Source: Arabidopsis thaliana (Eukaryota; Streptophyta; Magnoliopsida; Brassicales; Brassicaceae). From it: DNA of 64,000 nucleotides. The notes beneath the pieces were generated by a model. It did not search any database and was not told the origin of the DNA. It saw only the letters and a program-made list of their open reading frames with translations. The position numbers were made by a program, and so were the translations under genes. Within the stretch, counting starts at the first letter, position 1, and every line of letters begins with the position of its first letter. Shown in pieces: positions 48,201-59,269 of this stretch. The stretch covers positions 10,596,001-10,660,000 of the forward strand of contig NC_003070.9 of the NCBI RefSeq assembly GCF_000001735.4. The letters run 5' to 3'.

Positions 48201-49838
48201 AGTACACTATCATAGTCACCAGACATTTTTCAAATATTTATGTTACCACCTAGGCACATGTGCGTGTATTCATTAGACTATGAACTGTTGTCAAGTAGCT
48301 ATCAAAATACTAATGCTAATAAGTTCAGGAAATTAGAAGCGAAGAGAGCTGACCTTGTCATAATTACTGTGGAAGGCAGCAGGAAACAAGAGTACAATTG
48401 TACTTAGCAGATGGACAATGCCTTCCTGCACATTCAATACCAATCATTAATGACATGAGCAGAATTAGTGTTGGTCATAACAATTAGCAGGTCTAGTAGG
48501 TAATGATTCTGCTAAAAGTAATTCAAATAGAGGAACTAATGCATAACTCTACATGTTAAACATCTAAATCGAAGTGGTAAAACAGTCTTGGCACAAAACC
48601 AATAGGAATGATGCTAACTTTTACTTTTATAATTCCAGGTTGACTTCAAGAGTGTTATGGAATAAAAATAATCTTCAAACCGAAAGGGCACCATCTAGAG
48701 GACATAATATTACTGAATCAAAAGAAAAACTTAAGGCATTCTTAAATGTGGCACTTACCAATAGTGCTTCTGAAGAATCTTCATCCAATAATTTAATGAT
48801 AGGCAGGATTAGTTTCGAAGCGTGTGAAACTGCATCTTTCTTCGTATTCGAAAATCTAGACAGCCTGATTGAATATTTAAAAAAAGCATCTTAGATTTCC
48901 AAAAGTCCTAGTTACAAAAAGCTTGAAAGGCAATACCAAGGAAATTATATCAACATAAGAGTGGAAAAATGATGTGCAATATGACAAATCTCATTCTACA
49001 AAAACCAAACAGTTAACAATAGAAGTAAAAGAAGCTATAAAATTACAGTCTCCGCAGAGTACATCATTCATAGCTCTAAACACTAAATCAATCTGATGTA
49101 CATAGACTTCATTATCAAACACGAAACAGAGGAAATTGAAGATAACGAATAGCAAAAAAAATTGGAAAAGCCAAGTAGAGCAGACACAAGTTTGTCCATA
49201 CCTTGTAAGTAGATCAGAGATTGAGGTACATGAAGCCACTCGGACAATTCTAGAACTTGCTGGATTCTGATTTAAACAAAAACAAAACATTAAACTTTCA
49301 AAACAAATTGGTAGAAGATGGAACAAATCTCACCATAGAGAGAGCCAAAACATACCTTAAGATGTGATAATAAACTGTTAAACCAAACAGAGTATGACTT
49401 AAAGAAACGATCTGAGCTACATTCTTGACATGTTACTCCAATCAAACAAATACCCACCCAGCTTTTATCCGGCTATAACAACAACAAGAAAAAATTAACA
49501 CCAAAGTCGAAACCTTTCACATAAATTAATTTGATTCCAAAAACAGAGTAATTGAAGATTTCGATTGGTACCATATCAGAAGAAATCAAAGCTGATAATC
49601 TAGCAACCCAATCATCAACGGCTGATTTCGATTTAGCATGAAGCTTCTGGTCAATTGAAGCTGGAGGAGACTCAGATAAGAGCTTGTGTGTGGAGATGGT
49701 TGATACAACCTTGGAGAGTGATAGAAAGTTGGTGAGAGGCTGCTTCTCGTTGGGAACATATTCGGAGAGAAGGTTTCGGAGAATCTTAGGTTTCAATCTC
49801 AGGTCACACATGTCGTCAAAACGCTCAAAAGACGCCAT
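45241..49838 (-). CDS. PELP1/RIX1-like ribosome-biogenesis protein
   Basis: Thirteen exons with consistent phases: 49838-49572, 49472-49356, 49266-49202, 48864-48759, 48425-48354, 48169-48110, 48027-47898, 47815-47631, 47492 (or 47480)-47155, 46875-46748, 46673-46405, 46228-45985, 45896-45241; about 875 residues. The N-terminal three quarters is helical and Leu-rich, like the HEAT-type RIX1 domain (ILRNLLSEYVP start; VKVAGFCAHALMSLE near its end). The C-terminus is disordered, Pro/Glu/Ser-rich and ends in an acidic DSDSDIES run, matching PELP1. Yeast Rix1 and mammalian PELP1 act in pre-60S maturation and ITS2 processing in the nucleus; the same role is inferred here. The telo-box pair upstream supports this. 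Exon 9 has two in-frame acceptors. Confidence 0.88.
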
Positions 49839-49888
49839 TGAAGCAGTGAAAGAGAGATGTCGATGAAGAGAGGAGGGTTTTTGTGAGA

Positions 49889-49915
49889 TTAGGGTTTTTT
49901 GTGAGATTAGGGTTT
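49889..49915 (-). promoter_or_regulatory. duplicated telo-box upstream of the PELP1-like gene
   Basis: TTAGGGTTT (AAACCCTAA on the gene strand) occurs at 49889-49897 and 49907-49915 in an 18-bp tandem duplication, 51-77 bp before the start codon. Telo-boxes are enriched in plant ribosome-biogenesis promoters and leaders. Confidence 0.7.
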
Positions 49916-51252
49916 TAGAATTGTGGCGGACAGACAGACAGAACAGTCGTAGGATTTGAGCTTGTTAGAGACAAAGGTTTAACGAATAACGAATCAGGCT
50001 CGGTTTATTGGTTGAATTAAATTGAATCGGTTTATTAAACCGGATATACTTGTCTTGTGTTACCCCGGATGTATATAATGTCGCCGCTAGACCTAGACAT
50101 TCAGTACATGGGTTCGGATCAGTTCCATTCGGGCTCGGGTAATTAAGTTAGAGGATTTTAGGAACTGTTTCAATATTTTAAAAGTTTGATTCGAGTTTAA
50201 TTTGGTTTGGTTTCAGTACATGGGTTCGGATCTGTTTGGTTTCGTGTATCCAAAATATTTGGAAAAATAATAATAGTTATGATAAATATACTTAAAAGTT
50301 TAGGATATATTGGTAATTTTGATCTAAAGATGATCAGAGTTATAATTTTAATTTTAAGTAACTGGATTATATTAGTCTTACTATTTTTGGTATATAATTT
50401 TTGGTATTGGGAAAAAAACTAAAAATAATTAAATTTTGATAAATATACATAAAAGTTTAGGATATATTGGTTATTTTGGTCTAAAAATGATTGATTTTTT
50501 GGAGTTATAATTGTAATTTTAAGTGACTAAGTTATATCAAATTTAGATATAATTACTATTTTGGATATTCATTTGGTTCTAGGTTCAAATATGATTTTTT
50601 GGATACATGAGTTTAGGATCCGTTATTTTGTCGATTCCAAATTCGGTTCAATTTGTTTTTTAGATCAATTTAGTTTATGTTTTTGGTTTTCAAATATTTT
50701 TTTCAGACCTAATCGCCACTATTAACAAAATAGAAACATAGACAATTCACTCTTTTTATTCCTCTTTTTCTCGAGTCTACACCTCAAAATTAAAAAAAAA
50801 AAATACTTTAATTTTATACCAAAATATCGATTTATATCTAAGTATCAAAAATCAAGATTAAAATTTTGGTTAAGAAATTAAATATATCTTACTGGTTTAC
50901 ATAACTTTCAAGTCTTCAACTACCTGAAAGATAACATCTAAGCATTAACCGGTAAAACAAATAAACAGATATTTTAATAAGAATATAACAGAAGTAAATT
51001 CTTATTAATTCAACAAAGAAAAAATATGTTCTTTTCGGTTGTGAAAACCAATAAGAACATACTTTCAAACAACAGTTTCACAAGATTAATTATTTTCTGG
51101 TGGAAACTATAAAAGAAGAAGAAAAACTTGAACTGACTTCTGAAAACAAAACACCAAGCTATAAATGACATCAAACATCACTAACTTAACTATTAAAAGG
51201 GCACTTGCAACTTCGGTAAAAAACAGAAAAAAGAGACTTGTTTCTTGATGTC
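49916..51252. other. intergenic with imperfect tandem duplication
   Basis: TACATGGGTTCGGATC occurs at about 50105 and 50217. A larger unit starting GATAAATATAC occurs at 50281 and 50438 (period about 157 bp), each followed by GTTTAGGATATATTGGT. No coding sequence. The final part contains the 3' UTR of the next minus-strand gene. Confidence 0.55.
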
Positions 51253-51501
51253 CTAGAAACAAGAGGTCACCGGAAACACCGCAAGAGAATCCATCGCAGG
51301 GGCAATGCTTGGATGACCTTCTTCTGGTGTTATCTCTTCCTCAAGGATCATTTCGAGGGTTGTGACAGAGATCATGAGGCGGCACTGTCGTATGGCTGTA
51401 GCACGGTGCGCAGTCACGGCTGAGAATGGAGTCCGTGGTTGAGGTGAGAGAGCCTGTTGGTCTGGTCGGTAGACGAAACGGGTGCTTTGGATATCAACCA
51501 T
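51253..51501 (-). CDS. small unrecognised plant protein, 82 residues
   Basis: Single exon on the minus strand, ATG at 51501. The start is MVDIQSTRFVYRPDQQALSP; an acidic patch (LEEEITPEEG) follows the middle and the end is VFPVTSCF. There is no signal peptide or transmembrane segment. A CT-rich leader and a TATATA-type box near 51630 upstream support a real gene. I recall a hypothetical protein locus here; no function can be assigned. Base composition is clearly higher in GC than the flanks, which favours coding. Confidence 0.65.
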   Translation of the reverse strand: MVDIQSTRFVYRPDQQALSPQPRTPFSAVTAHRATAIRQCRLMISVTTLEMILEEEITPEEGHPSIAPAMDSLAVFPVTSCF

Positions 51502-54500
51502 TTTTATCAAAGGGTTTTGTGTTCCTTAGGCTGAACCAAAAGAGTTAGGAGTAGTGAAGCTTTTTCTTTGTTTTGGGTGTTGTAGTATTGTTGTGTTGAC
51601 TTGGATTGGAAGATGGGTTTATCTTTTTATATAGGAGTTGCATAGACGAGAATGTCCTCATTCTTTTTAGTTCTCATTTTATTTTCATGAAAATTAAAAA
51701 TTAAAAGTATTTTGTAGCAACATATGAAAATTCTATAAATGATTAAAGTATTCACTTAATACTTGTTAATTTCAAAAGTAAATTGGATAAATGATGCTAA
51801 GGACCAAAAAAAAAGACAGCACTAAGAACTTTATGAATTAAATGCATGTTTTGGACATACATCAAAGAATTTTCATAATTAAGCTAGCGTCTTCCTTCAT
51901 TCTTCTCTCAAAAAACAAAAGCTAAATAGCGATATTTTTCTTTTATATGAAATAGCGATAGTCTTATATTCATATCGAGATAAAAAAGACATATTGGTGC
52001 AAGTTGTTTACATTTGTCTTTTCGATCGGTTTTTAACATGGCCTTTTATGATTTAAACAACCATGTGTTGCATTATCTCATAAATATAGTATATGGAAAT
52101 TTTAAGTTTATGTATATGGAAATTTTAAGTTTATGTGTAACTAATTTTTATTTGAATAAAAAAATAAGGAATCTGAAACAATTCAATTTTCACGAAAATT
52201 AGATTCTGCAAACCTCAAAACACTTTTTACAGTAAAAATATGTTAAGCGATTCATTACATGCAGATATCACATAATCGGATTAATCAGTGCATGCGAAAG
52301 ACAAACCCTTAATCCGTAACTCAAAAGTATCATATTATAAGCATGAATAAAGTCTAAGATCCCACAAAACGACTTATGTTCCCTAGAGTGAACTTTGTAT
52401 TTGCTGATAAACCGAAACCAGAAGCTAGTAACCTTAGCAGATATTATTTCTCATGTGCCTATTAATAACGTTAATATTTTCTAGATCTAACCCAAACCAA
52501 AGTTTCTTAATATCATTTTCTATCTTTCTTGATATCTTCAAATGATAAGTCAGCTATTCGCTCTTTTTGGCGATCGTAAAACTTCAGCTTAAACAAGTTC
52601 CCACGACAAAAGTCTCTCTTCTTTCTGTCCCAACATATTTCTCCCATAGTCCGGCCATATGTTTCATCAGAACTCTTTTGCTTTGAGTCTAGCTATACTT
52701 TAAGTTCAATATTATATGTTTGTGTTCGTCATGCTTATGGTCTCATTAGCGAAGCAGCCGCGTGAAATTGTATAGGAGGCCGATGGCTAGATTACAAGAT
52801 GCATGTGCTCTTTTTACGCTTTAAATGTCGTTTCATTTTCGGAATTATATTTTGTGGGCAAGGGACCCTCCAAATATAGAAAATAAAAAGAAGAAGTTTG
52901 GTGGTTTCTGCAAAAACCTTTGTCTCGACTAGGGCAAAAGTTGATGGCAAAAAGTTTGAAAACTCTCTGTTCTTTAGCCGGTGGATTGTGCCGTGTCTCT
53001 TACGGCATACGTGAGAAAGGTCCGTTTATAACAGTGACGGCTTTTGGCTTTCACTGACGTATATATTGAGATAAGGTTACAAATAAGTATATTCTAAATC
53101 ATATACTAATTTAGGGTGAAGCATTGGAAACCAAAATAAAATGAAGTTCAAGCATATATCAGATGATAGATATGGCGTGGTCCTCAGATCTTCAGGGTGT
53201 TACACGTATTATGTGTATGACCACCATATCCTATAACATTTCCCTATTTGTACGTCTTCCTAGATTTAAGTCGATCCGTATATGTAGAATAGACATCACA
53301 AGATTAACAGAATTTGTAACTATCTTTATGTGGTAAGGTGGTCCAAGTAATGAAGTTAGGCAAGCAAGTGAAATTTCAAATGTAGACACCACCAACATTG
53401 TTTTGACTTCCAGGCACTGTGATTCTTAAATAATAAATACTTAAATTCCCCAGTCTACAGGTTATATCACTGCATTAGGACTTTACTAAGTTTTCAAGAA
53501 AGTTGGGTTTCTTTTGTTTACTTTCTTTGATATTTTTTGTGTATGCAGTATGTTTACTTTCTTTGACAATGTGATCGATATTGTAGTTTGTTGTATTAAC
53601 TTATTTTGACTCGTCTTGCTTTTTGTGCACGTACGGGTATAGTAATCATTGAAAAGTAAATGTGTTAAAGTCATTTTTTGTTCAACGAAATCTTATAATT
53701 TGCAACGGGTAAACTCAGCAATCTAAAACTTCCAATACTACTAGTGTATGATTTGTGATTGCCTAGGATATATGATAATATTACTTGTAGTCTATTCATT
53801 AAGATTTAAGAATTATTAGATGCATAGAGTAACAATTTTTAAAAGATAGAAATGAGTGAAAACAATATGTGATAGACGAAAGCGGTTTTTGGTAATTAGT
53901 ACGGTTCTTGAACGAATTTTTTCATCACTTATTTGTTAGTGATTTTTTCTTCTAACGTGTGATTTTATTATGTAGACGTTTAATTTATCAAATATAGGTT
54001 TTTAGACGATTTAACCTTGCTATTTTAACTGCTGGAAAGTGGAAATTAAACAAGTTATGAACAACTAACTCCACTGCTGGTGAAAACATCATTTTGTGAA
54101 TAGTGTTTATCGTAATTTTCATCACTAGTTCATATATTTTGTTAGTTTAAACACGAACACCAAGTTTTCGGTTTATATTTTTGAGTAATAATTACTCTCT
54201 TTTCTTTGTTCTTTTCGAGCCAGGTTTAGAATAAGACGACGAAACTTGCTTTTTGGTCATTGAAGTTAGACGGCAATGTAATTAATACCAAAAGCAAATG
54301 GGCGGCACTAACCGCTAAATTTCCCACTTCAGTTTTTGGTTTCTAACTAAGTTTGAAGTTCTTCGACATTTTTCATGTGACATGTTTCTTTAGTTCTCTC
54401 GAATAAAGTTCTTCCTAAAATTTACTGAATTTACAGAAATAATTATAAATATGGAGAAAGATCTCATAAATAAAAAAGTAGAAATGAACTTGAATTATAT

Positions 54501-55158
54501 ATAAGGGACATGAGCCAATCTTATCTCTACTCATTACCAATTAAGTTTTAGCTGAAAACCCATAAAACTTAATAGTAATTGACATTACCCTTCAAATCAA
54601 CTCCTCATTAAAAGTAAATTACGAAGTCAATGTTTGGCAAATCTTGTGGTAATCATGAGAGAAATTTAGTCTTCACAACAAATTAACATGCGAAACTGTT
54701 TTTTTATATCTAGCTATATACTGATTTTTAAAAGTAAATCAAGTGAGTAAACCTCTCTTCTTTCTTTCTTGTTGCATATAGAGAAATTCAGCCATTGTTC
54801 CATTGTTAATAGCTTAGTTGATAGGATTTGTTACTCCAAAGTCCAAACAAATAACCTCCCCTAGAACCAACCATAATTGTTTCTTCTATATTGTTTACTC
54901 CTTAATACGTAAAAACTAAAAACACACGTGTTATGATTATGAAGTCTTGGTCCTTTTAAAAACCCAATAACAATAAGAAAAATATAAAATTATCTTGTCT
55001 ACGATGAGTATCCACCATACAAAATAATTGTTAAAAATCACTAAAACAATTTCATTTTACAAAGTCACCGACTATAAAAATCCTCTCAAACTCGGTCCAT
55101 CATCTCTCATCATCAACATCACTCATAACCAATCTCTAATCCCTAAATTTTCAAGATC
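51502..55158. other. gene-free interval
   Basis: Promoter of the small minus-strand gene lies at 51502-51650. The remainder has no supported gene. A perfect 18-19-bp direct repeat (TATGGAAATTTTAAGTTTATG) lies near 52093 and 52114. The last 80 bp are the leader of the next gene, with TATAAAAATCC at about 55074. Confidence 0.5.
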
Positions 55159-55452
55159 ATGGCGACCTCAAGACTTGCAAGATTCATAACGGAAGTTGCG
55201 CCACCGCAATTTGTCACGGTGATGCGGCGAAGAACGGCGAAGGTACTCGACACGATCAAGGAGGAAGAAAGAGAAGTTGGCACTGACTCTATATTTCCTT
55301 CTTCTTTCAATTCGAAGAAGATCTCTTCACCGTTTACTTCTCCTTATTCATCCTCTGTTTCTTCAGCTTCAGCTTCAGCTTCATGCACTTCCGGTCTAAA
55401 TAAATTCCCGGTTACAGAGAACCGGGGCTCCTTTCCGGTTTTCAAGAACTAA
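55159..55452 (+). CDS. small conserved-type plant protein, 97 residues
   Basis: Single exon. The basic N-terminus MATSRLARFITEVAPPQFVT then VMRRRTAKVLDTIKEEER resembles the conserved head of a family of short plant proteins of unknown function. The rest is Ser-rich (SSVSSASASAS) and ends in FPVFKN. No signal peptide or membrane segment. A TATA-like TATAAAAA box lies about 85 bp upstream of the ATG and the leader is CT-rich. Function unknown; the N-terminal pattern could allow organellar targeting, but the family is not characterised as far as I recall. Confidence 0.75.
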   Translation: MATSRLARFITEVAPPQFVTVMRRRTAKVLDTIKEEEREVGTDSIFPSSFNSKKISSPFTSPYSSSVSSASASASCTSGLNKFPVTENRGSFPVFKN

Positions 55453-56493
55453 ACCAATTTTCAGATGTAACTATGTATTTGTGTTTTGACCAGAAAAAAA
55501 AAAAACTATCTATTTGTGTATATATTCATGCATATGTTTGTGTATTTGATTAAATTGTAAGCAGAAAAGTGTGTATGTATGTGTAGAGTTTGATCGGATT
55601 TTTTTTTTTCAATCTCTAATTAATGGGTTTATCAAAGCCGGATGAGCATTGTGGAGACCGAGTCGGGTCAATCAATATAATATATGTGGGGGACTTTGTT
55701 TTGACGTCATTTTCAATTTATTTTTTAATGAAATGTGGCCAAATCAACAGTTTAGTAGTATATTGTCATTATCTTAATTAGTTAATTTACTTGATGAAAC
55801 TTCTGTACTCAAAAATCAAGAAGATTCTATAAGAATGAAAACACATGCACTTAACACATTACCAATCAATAATGTTTATTATATGTGAATAGCTTTGGAT
55901 CAAAGAAGTTTGGTTTGTTAATGGTTCAATCTTTGAACTATTGGAGGATTAAAAATGTGTTATTCATATCATACAAATAAATTAAGGGATTAAATTGATT
56001 ATTACATATATACTATGGCCTACGCTTTCTCACCTAGAAGTTGCAAGTCATATGTGGCAACACATTAGACGTTGGTACTGCATCAAAACTTTTGTTGAAA
56101 ATGCTTGATTAATATAGTCGTTTCACCTAATTTTTGCAGTAAAGTATAATTAATTTATAATTTTCTAAGTCAAGCCTTCCTACATGTAACATAACGTGGC
56201 GATTTTTCATACATCTTTTTCTTTTGCCCCTCGTGACTTTGTGTTCATATTATAAGAAACTGATATGTTTTATAAAAAAATCAATTCGCACCAAAAAAAG
56301 AAAAAAGTCTAATGATATACTTTGGATTGAATGTTAAAAAGTCTAACTAGTTGGTCTGATAATTATATTTGTAGCAAGAGTAACATATAAACTATAAAAC
56401 CAAACTGATGATGGTCTAATGGTATTTATAGTAGATTTCCAAGATCATTAGTTCAATTCTACTTTCAAATAGTGATTAACATTTTAAACATAA
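55453..56493. other. 3' flank and intergenic space
   Basis: Probable 3' UTR to about 55600, then AT-rich DNA. At 56410-56465 a tRNA-like stretch (A-box-like TGGTCTAATGG, B-box-like AGTTCAATTCT, about 34 bp apart) abuts the Helitron; it does not fold as a convincing tRNA and is not called as one. Confidence 0.45.
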
Positions 56494-56929
56494 CTAGGTT
56501 TTAACCCGCGGTTTACCGTGAACAATCGGTTTATTTGGTTTTTATACAAAATATTGGAATAAATTTGATATCCTAAACTTATAAATATAAATTTCTAGTG
56601 ATTAGTGAAAAATCGTAATATATTATTTGGATATTATTGATTATTGATTTCGTGATTGAATATAGTATTTTTAGGGATGAAATGTGATCATATTTTGATT
56701 TTAAAAACGACATAAATTCCTTACTTTTGTTGAATGGTTTATATTGAAGTGAATTAATTTTATTGAACGGTTTAGATTGAATCGGATCATATAAAGTTTA
56801 GGAGGTTGTTAATACCAAATTACCCTTAATGATTTTGAATATCAGAGAACAAAATCCAAAATTGAAATCAAAATTGAGGCCAAATTAAACAAACTTTCAA
56901 TTTGTACTTCCCTTAAAATAATAAAGGGA
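56494..56929 (-). mobile_element. short non-autonomous Helitron-like element
   Basis: On the minus strand the 3' end is CACGGTAAACCGCGGGTTAA then AACCTAG, with CTAG at 56494-56497 after a GC-rich hairpin-like block, which is a typical Arabidopsis Helitron terminus. The proposed 5' end is TCCCTTTATTATTTTAAGGG at 56929. Flanking bases on that strand are A before and T after, as expected. There is no coding sequence. The 5' boundary is tentative. Confidence 0.55.
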
Positions 56930-58330
56930 TATTAGTTATCATCCGAGAAACCTGGCGAGTATATGTTCTCACTGAAATATATGTTTTAATCACAAGAGAA
57001 ACATCAACCAAGTTTATACTATGTCTGAAATAAATGTAGTCATATATGACAAATATACAGATAATACAACGTTATTTTACGTTATTTTTTTTTTCTTTTA
57101 CCGTTAAAGTTCAAAATTTAATTACTAATGATGAACTTTTAAATATATTTACGTATAAAATAATCAAACATAGATTTAAAATAATTGTGACTATATGTCT
57201 CAAGTACAGTTAACTCGACCGATTAAAAAGATTATTATTGTTTGATTCTTATTAGAATTGAATTTTGGTGTTATGTTCTTTTTGTTAAAGGGTTTAGTTT
57301 TGGTATTATTAGGTTAGAAAGAGATATTGTACGCTTTGTAAAATCATTTTAATTAAGCAAATAATAATGTCTTGGTTGCCTCCAACAGACACTCGAACAT
57401 GATTGTTTCTGTTAACTTCCGTTAATTTAGTTTTCTGATCACAAACACGAACTCGTGGGTCGGTTTATTTTTATTTCCGAGGTCAAATATTATAATGACT
57501 GACCGGGAATATACTTTCTTGATAAGAAAGTCATTATTTACACATTAGGGTTTTTAAGAGATTAAATATAATTTTCAATCTAAAGCATCTGCAATGATCA
57601 TCAACTGAAGAAAATTATGATGAAAAGATTTGAGAATTTACATTCAACGACTAAACGAGTATGAATATATATGAATCAGATAACTTTTATTTTTAAAAAT
57701 ATGCATCATGATGGTCATGGCCTCATGGGCTATCAATTGTAAAGTCAAACCCTTTCAAGAAAACGTGGCAAGGTCATGTGTATGTACATTTGCCCACCAA
57801 TGATTTGGTTCTATTGTTTTATGCTAATACGATGATTATTAGATAACATTCTCTTTGATGAGCACCATAAAAATCAGAAACTAGGTTTAAACTATTTTGG
57901 GTTGAAAAAACAAGTATAACTAGTTAGGTTGATAACTGTATACTGTATTTATAATAGAGCATTATTTCTTATAGAAACACAAACACATATATAATCTAGA
58001 CAGAAGATTCTAAACATTTGATCGAACCATCGAAAATTTAATGTTTAATGGTTTGTATCATTAAGTGCCCCTTTTGTGAAACATTTAGTATTGAAAAGGG
58101 CACGTAGCTCCTTGATACTGGTAACGGCTTTTCCATAACATCAAAAGTTCAATTGGACGTTTCAAATCTAATCAATAGTATTTATTAGAGTAAATAAAAG
58201 ATCCTCTTACGTTTTATAAATCTTATAAGTACACATGTTTGGAATCTCGGAGTATAAAAAGATACTTGGATAAGTGATGGCAGCTAATTGGATAAGTGGT
58301 GGACTTAGTTCAATATTTTTATTAAAAGTT

Positions 58331-58368
<38 letters not shown>

Positions 58369-59029
58369 AATAATTAATATTAATTAGAATTTAATTGAGC
58401 AATTTCGAGAATATTATTTAAGTTAGGTAAGAATTTTTTTGTACTAATTTATCTGTTTTTATTTTTACGAGAAATTAAAGATAAAGAAAAATTTATAAAT
58501 TCTTTACTGTCGTTCTTTAACTCTTTTGAAATCGTTGATTATTCGGTTGGAGAAAATATCATATTTTTTATTTTCTTTTTCGAAATTTTGTTTTAAAAAA
58601 TTATGACAGCTAATTACACGGCATGTAAAAAAGTAAAATATTTACTTTTATTTATATTTGATAAAAAAGGATGACATAATTTTCTGTAATCACCATAAGT
58701 CCATAACGTTTGCATTTAAATTATCAAAGACTAAGATAAGCCTAGAATAATTTAAAATGTAAACTATAGTATACGTCAGAACCTACAGATACAACCTTCC
58801 TCGTATAATCCCTAAACAGAATTTTAATTAAACATTTCCTTAACTAATTTACTTCTTAATTTAACTTTTAAATTCCTTCCACCATCGAATCACAATCTCT
58901 CTCTCTCTCGCTTGCTGTTACTCGCTTTTTCCCAGAACCGGCTTCGATTTTTCTAAAGCAGCCGAAATTTACGATTCCCAGAATTTTCCCTACTGACAAA
59001 ATTTCACTTCAAATACAAATCTCGTCTTC
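56930..59029. other. intergenic upstream of CIPK23
   Basis: Very AT-rich with a TA run at about 58334-58366. No gene is supported. From about 58890 the CT-rich sequence (CTCTCTCTCTCGCTTGC) begins the CIPK23 promoter and leader. Confidence 0.5.
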
Positions 59030-59210
59030 ATGAGTCTTCTTCTTCGTCCAAATTGAATTTTCTCCGCACACGAGAGTTGAATTTTGATTTTCGGCTGTTT
59101 ATATGGTCTCCGGTCCCTTAGGGTTTTAATTCTTCTGCAGATCTCTCACGATGAGCGTTGCGAAATCCCAAGTATGGCAGCCATGCAAGAAGAAGAGGTC
59201 CTCCTCCTGA
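59030..59210 (+). promoter_or_regulatory. three short upstream ORFs in the CIPK23 leader
   Basis: ATGs at 59030, 59103 and 59151 open frames of 8, 8 and 19 codons, each closed before the main start at 59270. The longest reads MSVAKSQVWQPCKKKRSSS. If the leader is unspliced these would all be in the mRNA and could restrain translation. A TCTGCAG acceptor-like site at 59140 means part of this may be intronic. Confidence 0.4.
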
Positions 59211-59269
59211 TTCAATAGAGATCTATCTATATATATATAAGAGACCGAGATATATATATAGAGAGAGAG

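Noticed and set aside
56410..56465. tRNA gene
   Set aside because: Box-like motifs are present, but no acceptor stem or anticodon arm pairs convincingly.
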